64,000 nucleotides of DNA from Saccopteryx bilineata (taxonomy: Eukaryota > Chordata > Mammalia > Chiroptera > Emballonuridae), in contig NC_089490.1 of assembly GCF_036850765.1 (NCBI RefSeq), forward strand, positions 129,794,522-129,858,521. The letters run 5' to 3'. Position numbers and translations under genes: made by a program. Positions 1-11,288 of the stretch are shown here, one piece after another. Every line of letters starts with the position of its first letter. Position 1 is the first letter of the stretch. The notes beneath the pieces are model-generated. The model was not told the DNA's origin. It made no database searches and worked only from the letters and a program-made list of their open reading frames with translations.

Positions 1-53
1 GGACTCCCGCACGCCAGGCCAATGCTCTATCACTGAGCCAACCGGCCAGGGTG
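1..53 (-). repeat. SINE family A, partial head at window edge
   Basis: The reverse complement reads as the tRNA-like head of SINE family A (GCCCTGGCCGGTTGGCTCAG type with a B-box-like GGTTCGATTCC in full copies). The rest lies outside the window. Confidence 0.85.
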
Positions 54-61
54 CTCCTACG

Positions 62-634
62 ATTTTTTAACTAATTGTTTACATAGATTCTAGGGTCACC
101 CTGAATGCCTCCCCCATATTCCCCTCAACATCTCCCTTGCCCCCCTCCCTACAGCACTCTCCCTCCTTCCCTTCAGGTTTATTTCATCCTATCAACCCCT
201 TCCCTCTGTCCTCTTTTCTTCTGGTCCCTTTGATCTCTCCTGTCTCAATTCCGTTCCTCAGTTCACAATGTTCATTGGATTCCTCAAATGAGTGAGGTCA
301 TATGATATATATATTTTTTGCCTGTCTTATTTCATTTAACATAACAGTTTCCAGGTCCATCCATGTTGTTGCAAAAGGTAATATTTCCTTCTTTTTCATG
401 GCCCCATACTATTCCATTGTATATATGTACCACAGCTTTTTAATCCACTCATCCACTAATGGACACGGGTTGTTTCCAGATCTTCACTATCATAAACAAT
501 GCTGTCATAAACATGGGGGTGCATCTCTTTTTTTCAGTCAAGATATGGTGTTCTTGGGATATATTCCTAAAAGTGGGATGGCTGGGTCAAAAGGCAGATC
601 CATTTTTAATTTTTTGAGGAATCTACTGTTAAGT
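62..634 (-). mobile_element. 5'-truncated LINE-1, 3' end only
   Basis: The plus strand starts with a T-run, then the reverse complement of an L1 3' UTR and the C-terminal end of ORF2. The same sequence appears in sense at about 59,720-60,300 of this window. It is truncated at its 5' side near 634 with no intact reading frame. Confidence 0.88.
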
Positions 635-859
635 AGCTAGTATTTATAGGTTACTTTATAGGGGTAGCTATAAGCACATATATATTTTTCATTTACCTTG
701 TAGTTTCCCTTCTAGCAAAGGGACTTATATCTCCCTTCTGTATGACTCATAGCGTACATGCATCAAACCCTAAGAAAACTTGTTCTTGCTTTCCTTTTAT
801 CTCAGTTCCCCTCCCTCCCCAAAGTCTACTTAAAAGGAGGTCCTTGGTGAGTTTCCTCA
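635..859. other. Unassigned stretch beside class I ERV pol
   Basis: AT-rich sequence with no recognised gene or repeat ends. By position it could be decayed pol/env of the class I retrovirus to its right, but I see no motif. Confidence 0.3.
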
Positions 860-2310
860 GGCATCAGATGTGAGTAGGCCAGCCAGCTTCTGGTTTGTGG
901 CTGCAGCAGGGCATGCTGTCCTTCTAAGGGTCAATTTACAAAGGTTGGCAGGGTCAGTCTCCACTGTCCACAAGGCTATCTCCAGTGGGACTGCGGGCTT
1001 TGACTGGCTGTGGTGGGTTCAGGCAGGTGTGCCCTCTACCTTGGAAGCAGTGGGAGTAGTCAGGATCATGGTGTGTGGACCTGTCTAGGTGGGAGTCAGT
1101 CCTTGGGTGGTGTACTTCTTTACCCAGACTGAGTCCCAGGCTGGAAAGGATGTACCAGATCTCCTGGCAGTGCTGGAAGCACCTCTCAGTCTTTTGGACA
1201 GCCTGCTGAGTAATGTGTAGACTCTATAAGTACTTAAGAAAGGAGTGGTCACTTAACTCAGTTTTTATTTCTTCTCTGAGTTTTGATAGTAAATTCTCCC
1301 AAACATTATTTCAAAAGGAGTGAATTATTCCCTGTAGGGGGTGTACCTTGCCCTAAGGAGGGCTAAGGGGAGTAAGGTGGGCCACTTTTCACTGGTTTCA
1401 AAAAAAATTTGGTTAAAGTTTCCTTTAAGATCCAATTTATGCATTCTATCTACCCTGAACTTTGAGGCCTGTGGCACAATGCAATTTCCAATTAATATTG
1501 AGTGCCTTTCCTACTAGCTGTGAGATCTTGGATACAAAGGCAGGCCCATCATTAAACTCAATATTAATGGGCAAGCTAAATCAGGGAATAATTTCATATA
1601 ACAATTTTTTTTTTTAAAGATTCTATTTATTGATTTTACAGAGACAGGAGAGAGAGAAGTAGGGGAAGTGAGAAGTATCACCTCATAGTTGCTTCACTTT
1701 AGTTGTTCACTGCTTGCTTTTTGTATGTGCCTTGACCTGGCAGGCCCAGGGTTTCGAACTGGTGACCTCAGCATTCCAGGTCAATGCTTTATCCACTGCA
1801 CCACCACAGGCAAGGCCACATAGCAATTTCTTAACAACTGTTACTGTAGTTTTGTTTCTAGTAGAAAAAGCTTCTACCTATCCTAGAAAGGCGTCCATTA
1901 CTTTAATAAAATCTATTTCTAAATGTTTACCTGGAACAGTTCCTCTCTTCCTGTTTCTCTTTATAATTTCTTTACTTTGCTTAGTATTTATTTGGGCACA
2001 GACTAAACAATAAGACATTATGCCTTCTGCAATAGATTCTAAGTCTGGCTTTTCTAATTATTTCTTCTTATTCTTAGTCATCCCTTTCCTGCTGGTAAAA
2101 TCTTTTTCTAACTGGTTGCATAAAAACCTTTGGCAACAAGGGTTCCAGTAAAGTTACAAAAATTTCCTAAAAACCCCACTGGTTTTAGGGCTACCTTATT
2201 GGTAGTATCATCAGCTGCTTAGTTTTTCTTGAGTTTCTAGGGAGTCCCTCTTTTGGTGCTCTGAACAGTGGATGGAGGCCACTATTTCAAGGGAGCAGGC
2301 TCCTGCATTG
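860..2310 (-). pseudogene. Class I (gamma-like) ERV pol remnant: RNase H end and integrase
   Basis: Conceptual translation of the minus strand shows scattered gammaretrovirus-type pol similarity. An RNase H C-terminal stretch lies near 2,190-2,300, an integrase zinc-finger CxxC and catalytic-core start near 1,850-2,010, a second core piece with the N-D-G-P-A-F-V signature near 1,480-1,560, and a C-terminal GPY/F-like domain near 1,030-1,150. Stops and frameshifts are frequent, so it is non-coding. A family C SINE at 1,607-1,818 splits the integrase. Same strand and order as the class I primer site at 16,113 suggest one provirus. Assignment is by motif recognition only. Confidence 0.75.
1607..1818 (-). 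repeat. SINE family C, full-length
   Basis: Minus-strand copy with poly-T at the left and a tRNA-like head (CAGTGGATAAAGC type) at the right. Imperfect flanking repeats (acataacaattt / acatagcaattt type) mark a target duplication inside the ERV integrase. Confidence 0.85.
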
Positions 2311-3227
2311 TTGGGGTGAGGGTTTGAGCCTCATCTTTGTTAGTTCTTAAGCCTTCTCCTGATGCTGTACCTTTATGCACCCTAACAGATAATGTCTAAA
2401 CAGCTCAAGAGAAACAGATTTCTGTTCACATCCTTTAGCCCTTTTAATTTGGGCACAAGACTTAAATGTTTTCTATTACCACAATAAGTCATCTATTTTC
2501 TCCATTCCACCTATTATGTTGAGAATTCTACCATTAAGCTAATCAATAATAATATTAGTCCCCAAATATTGAACAATACTGCTTCCATGGTCTACATGCT
2601 CATGAGTAGACTGGACCTTACCCCTTTACCTGCTTCAAAAATGATAAAAGTTGAACATTTATACACTGTATAAAAAGATATCATTAATAATCATTGCATA
2701 CACCCTAATATTTAAACCAAGATTTCAACATCACTGGGCTATGAAATAGCAAATAAAAAGGAGAATTAACAAAAGACTTTTGAGATAACATATACATTTC
2801 TAACATAAAAAATATTTTTTCCACAACAATGGATCCTTGGTACAAAAGGAAATCTTTGTATTTGGCAGACTATACAATTTTATATGCCTCATCATTAGTA
2901 CACATTTAGTACAATTACAGTAAGAGGATTGTAAACTACTACCCTCAATGAACCACTGATTTACTGTGAAAAATAAGGAATGGTCAAAATGCACTCACTA
3001 TTTCATAGCTATCCAGCTTGCATAAGAGATGCTAACCCTCCTCTTGACCTACAGTGCTTTACACCATCAAGTCAATGTAAGAGTTGGGGTTCCTGAGATT
3101 CCTGGTGCCTAAGGGGAGCAGGCGCCAGGAGCTGCACGAGGAGTCACCACTTGGCACCGCTTCTTGGAGCATAAGTAAGCACTGTGGGGGCCCTGAACAC
3201 TATGGAGGTGGCACTATCCCTGCTGCT
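2311..3227. other. Unassigned stretch left of the class II provirus
   Basis: No recognised reading frame or repeat termini. By position it should correspond to class I ERV pol upstream of RNase H, but I could not identify reverse transcriptase motifs. Confidence 0.3.
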
Positions 3228-3233
3228 GCTTTT

Positions 3234-3683
3234 TGATGCAGATCAGCATGGCTCGTAATTCTGGGTCTTGAGTGAGAATGGTATGGAATCAAGAAAACAG
3301 ACTCATTGAGAAAAAAGGATGGAATCGGGAGGCCTCTTCAATGCTGATGGCAATATCCAAGTGCCCCACAGCCCCGGTTTGTTTTATTATATAGACTTAT
3401 GCAAAAAAAAAAGTCGATACAAAGTCACACATCTGAGGCAAAAACAGAAACTCTCTTAAGGTAAACAGGAATCCCACACCATGGATAAGTAAAATCAACC
3501 AACATCTGAACAAACAAAGAGTGAGAGGAAGGGCATGTAAATCGCTTCCAGCAACTTAAGGAAGCAAGTGAAGTGTTGCAAATACTCAGCATCATAGGCA
3601 ATATGGAGGTGGTGGGGGGAGAACTTAGCCTTTTGCTAAGCCTCAAATCTACAATGGCTTTTTGCCCCTTGCAGTCTACAACA
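3234..3683 (-). repeat. 3' LTR of class II provirus
   Basis: Pairs with 13,157-13,608. On the minus strand it begins TGTTGTAGACTG and ends TGCATCA next to the GCTTTT duplication (AAAAGC on the minus strand). Confidence 0.92.
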
Positions 3684-3702
3684 TATCCTCCTTTTCTTTT
3701 TT
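3684..3702 (-). other. Polypurine tract of class II provirus
   Basis: The minus strand reads as an A/G-only run (AAAAAAGAAAAGGAGGA) directly before the 3' LTR start, the expected plus-strand primer position of a retrovirus. Confidence 0.85.
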
Positions 3703-3800
3703 ATTTTTAACTAGCTGTACCAGCCATGCGTTGCTGTGGCTCAGTCTGGTTAAATGGAAACAAAGAAAAGAGAAAATGCAAGTTTCTAATATGTTTAATT

Positions 3801-5791
3801 TCATAATGCTTGTGGGTATACAATATTTTTTGTTGTTCCATTGTCTGTGCAGATATAGAGATTGTCTGGTTTGCTGACTCTAGAACATGGAACATATAAT
3901 TGTACATGTGAGAAACGATCCATGTCTAGATCTAAACCGCAAAATTCTAAAGATTGGCCCTGAGCTTTGTTGATGGTGATTGCAAATGCCAATCAAATTG
4001 GGAACTGCAATCTCTTAAATTAAAATGGCATATCTGTTGGAATCATAGGAATGTGAGGAATGAGGACATCTTCACCTTTGAAAGGTCCTGTCAAGGTTGT
4101 TGCTTCTATGATGTTGCTCGTTAATTTTTTTACTGCAAGCTCTGTGCCATTGCAAAGCTTTGGCTGGTTGATATTTGCAACATGATAATTGGCACGCTGA
4201 TTTTCAATTGCAGTACATGTGGTGGCATTCCTGGAAGATTGAGTGAATTCAAAAATTCTGTTGGATAATTAACTGCTTCATCTGCTTCCACAACAGTGTC
4301 AATGAACTTATATGTGACTGCCTCACTTTAAATGTTAAACTAAATAATTTAAGTTCATAGATGTCTTTGTTCTTGGCCACAAGAATAGCTCGTTCACTCA
4401 GCCAATCGTGATTCTTATAATTGGTTTGAATATTGAGAAATACTTTTTCAACCAATTCTTCTTGTGACGTCACTAAACTGCAGAAGTTATGAGGCAGTGA
4501 AATTTGTCCTGAGGTCAGATCAACTGGCACCTTTCCATTCCCAATTTCCAGCAATTGATGTGAGAATATCTCAGCTGATTGATCATTTTGCAGCTGGACA
4601 TGTATATTTGTAGTTAATTTTTAATGTCTTTATGTGTTGCCACAAAGTAGAGTATTTCAGGCAAGCATTTATTTCATTTGCTGGTGTCAATTGAGGAATT
4701 ATAGGTAATGATTGCCTGAAATCTCCTGCAAGCAATATTAATGCATTCCCAAATGGTCTGATGTTTTCATGCAAATCTTGCAATGATCAATCAAGAGCCT
4801 CGAGTGATTTTTTTTGTGTGCTATTGTGCACTCATCCCAAACAATAAATTTGCATTTCTGCAATACTTTTCCCATGCCAGATGTTTTGGAAATGTTGCAT
4901 ATGGGAGTTTCAATGAATTGCATGTTCTTTTTTTTTTTTTTTTTTTTTTTGCATTTTTCTGAAGCTGGAAACAGGGAGAGACAGTCAGACAGACTCCCAC
5001 ATGTGCCCGACCAGGATCCACCCGGCACGCCCACCAGGGGCGACGCTCTGTCCACCAGGGGGCGATGCTCTGCCCATCCTGGGCGTCGCCATGTTGCGAC
5101 CAGAGCCACTCTAGCACCTGAGGCAGAGGCCACAGAGCCATCCCCAGCGCCTGGGCCATCTTGCTCCAATGGAGCCTTGGCTGTGGGAGGGGAAGAGAGA
5201 GACAGAGAGAAAGGCACGGCGGAGGGGTGGAGAAGCAAATGGGCACTTCTCCTGTGTGCCCTGGCCGGGAATCGAACCCGGGTCCTCCTCACGCTAGGCC
5301 GACGCTCTACCGCTGAGCCAACCGGCCAGGGCGAATTGCATGTTCAATGGCCATTTCAAAGTGGAATGAGCAGTTCTTCCAACTGGTAGCAATGTTGTAG
5401 CTATTCCAGACAACGCAAGAGCTAAGGCTATGTTATTTTGGGATCGAAATGCTGCCAGAATCAATCTAATTAGGAATGTTTTACCAGTTCCTCCTGGCGC
5501 ATCTAAGAAGAAGATTTCTCCAACCATGTTATTGACAGTTTGCATTATTTGATCGTAAATGCCTTTTTGCTCAAGCATTAGCTTAGGAATATTTGATTGC
5601 ACATATGACAAAAGATCACCCATGTTGTAATTTTGTTCATGATGTAATTCTACATTGAACGAAGCAGCAGCAGATCCATTCAGTGATGGCATACCCAATT
5701 GATTGAGAACTTTGTTCACGATTTCTAAGCACAAATCTTCAATCATTATCAATGCTTCATTGTAGATTTCTGCTGTGAAATCCATGTTCAT
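3801..5791 (-). pseudogene. Helitron PIF1-like DNA helicase remnant
   Basis: Minus-strand fragments read in helicase order. A Walker A motif (DAPGGTGKT) lies near 5,480-5,510, a Walker B-like VWDE at about 4,850, motif III (LLAGDFRQSLP) near 4,690-4,730, and the C-terminal helicase block (ITINKAQGQSLE) near 3,950-3,980. The frame is broken by stops and frameshifts and by a family A SINE at 4,928-5,332, between Walker A and Walker B. In intact Helitrons this superfamily 1 helicase unwinds DNA during rolling-circle transposition. Cellular PIF1 was considered, but the Helitron ends and lack of introns make a transposon origin clear. Confidence 0.9.
4928..5332 (-). repeat. SINE family A inside the Helitron helicase
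   Basis: Full-length minus-strand copy with poly-T at the left and tRNA-like head at the right. Perfect 13-bp target duplication GAATTGCATGTTC at 4,915-4,927 and 5,333-5,345. Confidence 0.95.
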
Positions 5792-6112
5792 ATTTGAATT
5801 TTCCTTGCATATTCAATGTAAAGTATCTTCAGCCATGTGCGATTTTTACTCCTCCCATAACATTGAAAAGGAATCGTAAAATATTTAGTATAGCGTGTGT
5901 TGTTTTACGTCCAACAGATAGCGCTGTTTTTTTAAAAAAGCATGTTTTTACCTGTCACAGGTGTGACATCTATATAATAGTAGATATATAAAAACATAAA
6001 AACGCGCATATTTGAATGCAACGTTGTGTCAAAATTTCAAAGCAATCAGTGAAAAACTTTTGAAGATTTAAAATTTTGAACAAATGAACATTTACATTTT
6101 TATTTATACAGA

Positions 6113-7258
6113 TTTGTGTGCTGAGATTTGCACTCATCTGATTTCCTAGTTTCCCAGATTTCTAATTCAAAGGCAGACTGAAAAAATACAGAATAAACAC
6201 AAAATTAGTATAGCCAATACTAACAGATACTAAAACAAGTATTTTAATACATTAAAGAGATTAAAGCCTTTTAGATTACCAAGCAAACTTTTAGCCAATA
6301 CAGCAGGATATATAATAGTCTTTGCTGCTTTAAATGTCCTTAATATGTTAATATCATTTCACCAAGTCCATGTTGGCACCATCACCATTCCACATTCCTG
6401 CAAATGCAACCCAACCCCACTTCAGTCCATTAAGAGTTGTCACAAGGAGTAGGAGTCCAGGAAATACATCCAGGAAAAGTCCACATGGCCAGGTACACTG
6501 GAAAAGCCATCTGCAGACATGTGTGGAGATGGAACTTCCATTTTCTTTAAACTGGAAAGATGAACCCAGAGGGCTTTTCCCTGGAACTTTACAGCCATGG
6601 GGTGGTGAGGAGAAGCTTGGGATACACTATGCTGTGTGGCAAAGGTAAATTTGTAACAGAAGTTGGCAAAAAGAAGAAAGAGGGCTCTAAATTAGGAGTA
6701 GGTCCCAGGCTAAAGTATGCATGGCACATTGAGGCAAGAGGAATAAAGGAGATAAAAAAAAAAGCAGCAGAAAATAGGACTATCAACACCCACAATAGAG
6801 ATCTTTGAGAAATGAATAAAAACCCGAATATTCAGGCAAGACATAGTAAGTGGCCCTTGTCTCTGTAAGAAATGAGATCAGATTACCTGCTACTTGGAAG
6901 AAATACCCTAGGTTCGTCCACAGAGATATGAGATGAGGTCGATGGCCCTGGGCACCTTTAGCCTTCAGTGGCAAGTCCCAGCAGGCTGGGCAAGGTTAGA
7001 ATACAATGTAGCTGGAGCAGGGCTGGAAGAGAATGAACCCTCCCCTGGAGGATCAAGGGGCAGCTTATCTTCCAGTATCCCTGTTTCCTCACAGCAAAGG
7101 CATGTCCCTGGTAGGGGCCGAAAAGCCTGGCAATGACCTTCCTTTCCACTATTGAAGCAGGGCCCAGATGGAGTCCTATGAGGCCCCTTTGGAGCATTGG
7201 AGCCTTTAAGGGCATATGCCAAGAGCTAGTATTTCACCTGATCTCTTTTGGGCTTTGT
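6113..7258 (-). other. Class II provirus env-side region, unrecognisable
   Basis: By position between integrase and polypurine tract this should be env. No env motif or usable reading frame was recognised, so it is either very decayed or replaced. Confidence 0.4.
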
Positions 7259-7277
7259 CTGCCTCTTGGTCATTATA

Positions 7278-7453
7278 ATTTTATTTTATTTATTCATTTT
7301 AGAGAGGAGAGAGAGAGAGGAGAGAGAGAAGGGGGGAGGAGCTGGAAGCATCAACTCCCATATGTGCCTTGACCAGGCAAGCCCAGGGTTTCAAACCGGC
7401 AACCTCAGCATTTCCAGGTCAACGCTTTATCCACTGTGCCACCACAGGTCAGA
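7278..7453 (-). repeat. SINE family C
   Basis: Minus-strand copy flanked by a perfect 19-bp duplication CTGCCTCTTGGTCATTATA at 7,259-7,277 and 7,454-7,472. The perfect TSD suggests a young insertion. Confidence 0.95.
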
Positions 7454-7699
7454 CTGCCTCTTGGTCATTATAGACCTTAAAAGCTATCTTCAGAAGATCT
7501 CACTGAGGGGTTTGAGGGTCCTCATCTGTCTATATAAACTTTTTCCATATATCTGGAGCTATTTGGAAAAAGACAAAACAGCGTTATTAGCTGGATCAAA
7601 TAAAAGAGGGTAGAAGTTTGCAGGAGAAAGAGGTTTGGCGTCTCCTATACATTAGCAAAAGAAAATTTTAAAGTAAAAAGCATGATTCCAGGATAGGAC

Positions 7700-8630
7700 T
7701 CCCCCTTTTATATTTTTTTAAAATTGACCTTAAATACTTGCTGGGTACATTTTAATAATACCTTGATTTTAAAGATTGTTAAGAAATACCCGTAATTTGA
7801 AAGGTTTGACAAAATACAGAAAATGCTTTCCCTACATATGTAGGAGTATTGTCAGTTTTAATCAGTTTAGGAAGTCCTAAAATAGAAAATACATACAATG
7901 AGATAAAACAGGGGTCTCCAAACTTTTTATACAGGGGGCCAGTTCACTGTCCCTCAGACCATTGAAGGGCTGGACTATAAAAAAAAACAACCATGACCAA
8001 ATCCCTATGAACACTGCACATACCTTATTTTAAAGTAAAAAAACAAAACAGGAACAAATACAATATTTAAAATAAAGAACAAGTAAATTTAAATCAACAA
8101 AATGACCAGTATTTCAATGGGAACTATGCTCCTCTCACTGACCACCAATGAAAGAGGTGCCCCTTCCAGAAGTGCGGCGGGGGCTGGATAAATGGCCTCA
8201 GGGGGCCACATGCAGCCCGCGGGCCGTAGTTTGGGGACCCCTGAGATAAAACATGCTTAGTAGCCTTACTTGCTCTGGTAGAGGCTACTATAAATCTAGA
8301 ATAAGTATCCACTGTAATGTGGACAAAGAACTGTTTGCCAAATGAAGGTATATGAGTAAGATTCATTTTCCAAAGTTGTCCTGGTAGGAGTCCTTGAGGG
8401 TTAACTCCAAACAAAGGGACAGATTGTAGTATAGGACAGCTTGGACAGGATTTAACGATCTGCCATGCTGCTTCCCGAGAAAGTTGAAACTGTTTATGCA
8501 GGGCTACAGCATTCTGGTGATGAACAGTATGAAACTGGACTGCTTGATCTGTCATGTTTGGTCTAATAATTTTCTTTTGGGTAGTTTGACCAACAAAGGC
8601 ATTCTTTTGTGCTAAAGCTCGAGGGAACAT
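7700..8630 (-). pseudogene. Class II ERV integrase remnant
   Basis: The minus-strand frame at 8,124-8,630 shows a retroviral integrase zinc-binding HH-CC pattern near 8,440-8,560 and the first catalytic aspartate (ITVDTYSRF) near 8,290-8,320. The second catalytic aspartate region (IKTDN) follows at about 7,830-7,860, on the far side of a hAT MITE (7,909-8,243) that splits the core. Stops follow, so it is inactive. Integrase joins viral DNA ends to host DNA in living relatives. Confidence 0.85.
7909..8243. mobile_element. hAT MITE family H1, copy a
   Basis: Terminal inverted repeats CAGGGGTCTCCAAAC / GTTTGGGGACCCCTG and a perfect 8-bp duplication AGATAAAA at 7,901-7,908 and 8,244-8,251. Non-coding. 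Inserted into the ERV integrase. Confidence 0.93.
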
Positions 8631-8639
8631 GGAATGAGC

Positions 8640-9396
8640 TCAAATATGTCCTATAAAACATGGAGCTCTATGTTGATGTACAAGTCTTTGAAGAAGGAGA
8701 AACTGCTGAAATAGTTCCTCATCAACAGTTGTCTCTAAGACAGCAGTCTCTATAGTGGAAACAACTATAAGTAAATATTTGCTGTCTGTATTCAGATTAA
8801 AGGAGGAACATGGAAAATACTGAAAAGCCATAATAATGGTATGTACTTCTACTCTTTGAGCTGATTTCAAGGTGAACTATTTTAGTATAAACTTGTCCAT
8901 CAATTATTAAGCCTTCTATTCCTGAGCTGGACCCATCAGTAAAGACTGTATCATGGGTCCCCAAACTTTTTACACAAGGGGCCAGTTCACTGTCTCTCAG
9001 ATGGTTGGAGGGCCGCCACATACAGTGCTCCTCTCACTGACCACCAATGAAAGAGGTGCCCCTTCTGGAAGTGTGGCAGGGGGCCGGATAAATGGCCTCA
9101 GGGGGCCACATGCGGCCCGCGGGCCCGTAGTTTGGGGATGCCTGCTTAGGTGCTTCAGAAATGGGCTCATTAACAATTGTCTTAGGAAAGACAAATGTAG
9201 TAATTAATGAAAATAGAACTATTTTATCGGCTGGGTAGTGAGAATCAATTTTGCCTGTAAAATTTGCAAAAGCAATTTGCCATTTTGTGGAAGTTTCCCA
9301 GAGCCATTGTTGTTGATCTTTTGAAAAATGAACAACAATAATCTGAGGCTCAAAACCTATAAACTGTAAGAGTCGCCTATGCCGCTTAATAATCAA
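8640..9396 (-). pseudogene. Class II ERV connection and RNase H remnant
   Basis: The minus-strand frame at 9,034-9,396 resembles the betaretroviral connection region between reverse transcriptase and RNase H. Frames at 8,640-9,021 carry the RNase H aspartate motifs TDGSS (near 8,935) and NTDSKY (near 8,780). A hAT MITE (8,952-9,144) lies between the two parts. Frames are broken. Confidence 0.8.
8952..9144. mobile_element. hAT MITE family H1, copy b (shorter)
   Basis: Ends CATGGGTCCCCAAAC and GTTTGGGGATGCCTG match family H1 with point changes. It is internally shorter than copies a and c. No clear 8-bp duplication is visible. Confidence 0.85.
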
Positions 9397-9432
9397 GGAG
9401 GTGACGAGATCAAAATATGAAGATAAAACTTT

Positions 9433-9769
9433 TTTTTTTTTTTACAGAGACGGAGAGTCAGAGAGAGGGACCAATAGGAACAGACAGGCAGGAACAAAAA
9501 GAGATGAGAAGCATCAATTATCAGTTTTTCATTGCAACACCTTAGTTGTTCATTGATTGCTTTCTCATATGTGTCTTGACCATGGGCCTTCAGCAGACCA
9601 AGTAAGCCCTTGCTCAAGCCAGCGACCTTGGGTCCAAACTAGTGAGCTTTGCTCAAATCAGATGATCCCACACTGAAACTGGCGACCTCGGGGTCTCGAA
9701 CCTGGGTCCTCCACACCCTAGTTTGACGTTCTATACACTGTTCCACTGCTCAGCCAGGCAAGATAAAAC
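9433..9769 (-). repeat. SINE family B
   Basis: Minus-strand copy with poly-T left, flanked by AAGATAAAACTTT at 9,420-9,432 and 9,770-9,782. Confidence 0.93.
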
Positions 9770-9786
9770 TTTCTTAGGAGTAACAG

Positions 9787-10815
9787 CTAAATGAATCCAT
9801 TCAATAGGATCCTCACCACAATAGTCCAATTGGAGTGTAACTTGGGGGACAAATTAGTAAGGCAAATTGATTCTTCAGGATTTAAGCATTTTAGTTGTGC
9901 TTGTTGCAAGGCCTTCTCTACAAGCTTTACAGCTTGCTGTCCTGCAGCTGTAAGTAGCTGAGAAGAAGTTGGTTCAGCCAAGCCTCTAAGAATATCAAAA
10001 AGTGGCTTCAGTTTCTCGATAGTTAATTTCAAGGAAGGTCTAAGCCAATTAATATCTCCTAATAATTTCTGGAAATTGTTTAAAGTTTGCAAATGATCTG
10101 TCCTAATTTCTAATTTTTGTGGATGAATTTTTTGTCTCTCAATAATTTGTCCTAAATAAGAGAAAGGCAAAGATTGCTGTACCTTTTCAGGAGCTATATA
10201 AAGTCCTGATTCTTTCAAAGAATATTCTAGTTGTTGCAAAATGGTCAACACAGTGTCTTTATTTGGATGAGCAATAAGAATATCATCCAGATAATGGATT
10301 ATGTATGCCTTAGTATTGGAGAGATAGCTCCAATGCTTCCTTCGTATTGGAGAGATAGCTTGAGCAACATATTTTTGGCACAAGGTAGGACTGTTGGTCA
10401 TACCTTGAGGCAAAACTATCCACTGGTATCACTACATTAGAGCCTGGAAATTAAGTGAAGGAACACTGAATGCAAAATGCTTGCAATCATGAGGGCTTAA
10501 AGGAATAGTAAAAAAAGCAATCCTTCAAGTCAATAATTATAAGGTGAAAATTCCATTAAATGGCAGTAGGAGAAGGGAGTCCTGGCCTGAGAGGACCCAT
10601 AATTTCCATAGTCTTATTTATTTCTCTCAAATCTTGTAATAGCCTCCAGTTTCCTGATTTCTTTTTAATAACAAATATAGGCATATTCCATGGGCTATTA
10701 GAAAGTTCAATGTGCCCAAGCTATAACTGCTCTTGTATTAATCGAGCAGCTGCCCTAAGTTTCTCCTGAGAAAGGGGCATACAGGATTATCTGATTTCCA
10801 AGTAATTGGGTCTGC
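9787..10815 (-). pseudogene. Class II ERV reverse transcriptase remnant
   Basis: The longest minus-strand frame (9,787-10,413, 208 codons) holds the palm motif with YLDD near 10,285 and the LPQGMTNSP substrate-loop region near 10,400. The N-terminal finger region continues to about 10,815 with a stop and frameshift. The YxDD context and the protease-side neighbour fit a betaretrovirus-like (class II) polymerase. Not functional. Confidence 0.88.
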
Positions 10816-10853
10816 ATAATGCATTATTGAGGTAGCAGGGGCTACCAAGGCTC

Positions 10854-11288
10854 CTATGCTAAATTTTGATATCCTAATCCATGCCTTCTGATATTGGATG
10901 CCACTTCTATGGGGGTGAGAATTCCCCGCTCTTCTTTCCCTAGTCCCTCAGTGGGCAAAAATCCCTGACCAAGCATTTGAGTACTGACTAAACTATCAGG
11001 ACTGACAAGCAATATTCCCATATTTTTCAAAACATCTCTACCCAAAAAATTAACTGGCAATCCAGGGAGCATATAAGGCTAAAAACGTCCAGAATGATCT
11101 TCTTTATCTTCCCATTGTAAAAAACTAGAGCTTTGTTGAGGGGATTTACTCTGCCCTATACCTTGTAATTCTGTGGCTGCTGCATAAGTGGGCCGGGAAG
11201 GAGGCCAATGTAGCTTAGCAATAATAGATACATCAGCTCCGGTATCTAAAAGCCCTTTAAATTTACACCCTTGTATTGTTAGTTCCAT
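10854..11288 (-). pseudogene. Class II ERV aspartic protease remnant
   Basis: The frame at 11,079-11,288 carries the catalytic motif LLDTGADVSII near 11,225-11,260. The frame at 10,854-11,072 continues with the FLGRDVL-type flap-distal motif and a glycine-rich tail that resembles a G-patch. A break separates the halves. In relatives the protease cleaves Gag-Pol. Confidence 0.85.

Larger units (their letters stand above)
3711..6112 (-). mobile_element. Helitron rolling-circle transposon, internally deleted
   Basis: On the minus strand the element begins TCTGTATAAATAAAAATG and ends CTAG at 3,711-3,714. The flanking host bases are A on the left and T on the right, the expected A|T insertion with no target duplication. 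A GC-bearing segment (ACGCATGGCTGGTAC) lies just before CTAG where the family's 3' hairpin is expected. It encodes only the PIF1-type helicase half (3,801-5,791). The HUH replication-initiator domain, normally upstream in the same protein, is absent, so this is a deletion derivative of about 2.0 kb plus a SINE. It sits in the class II provirus next to its polypurine tract. Confidence 0.9.

Noticed and set aside
4738..5389. Frames of 141-191 codons on both strands
   Set aside because: They lie wholly or mostly in a family A SINE; similar frames recur in every copy (17,181; 18,071; 30,276; 48,742; 57,255; 61,271).
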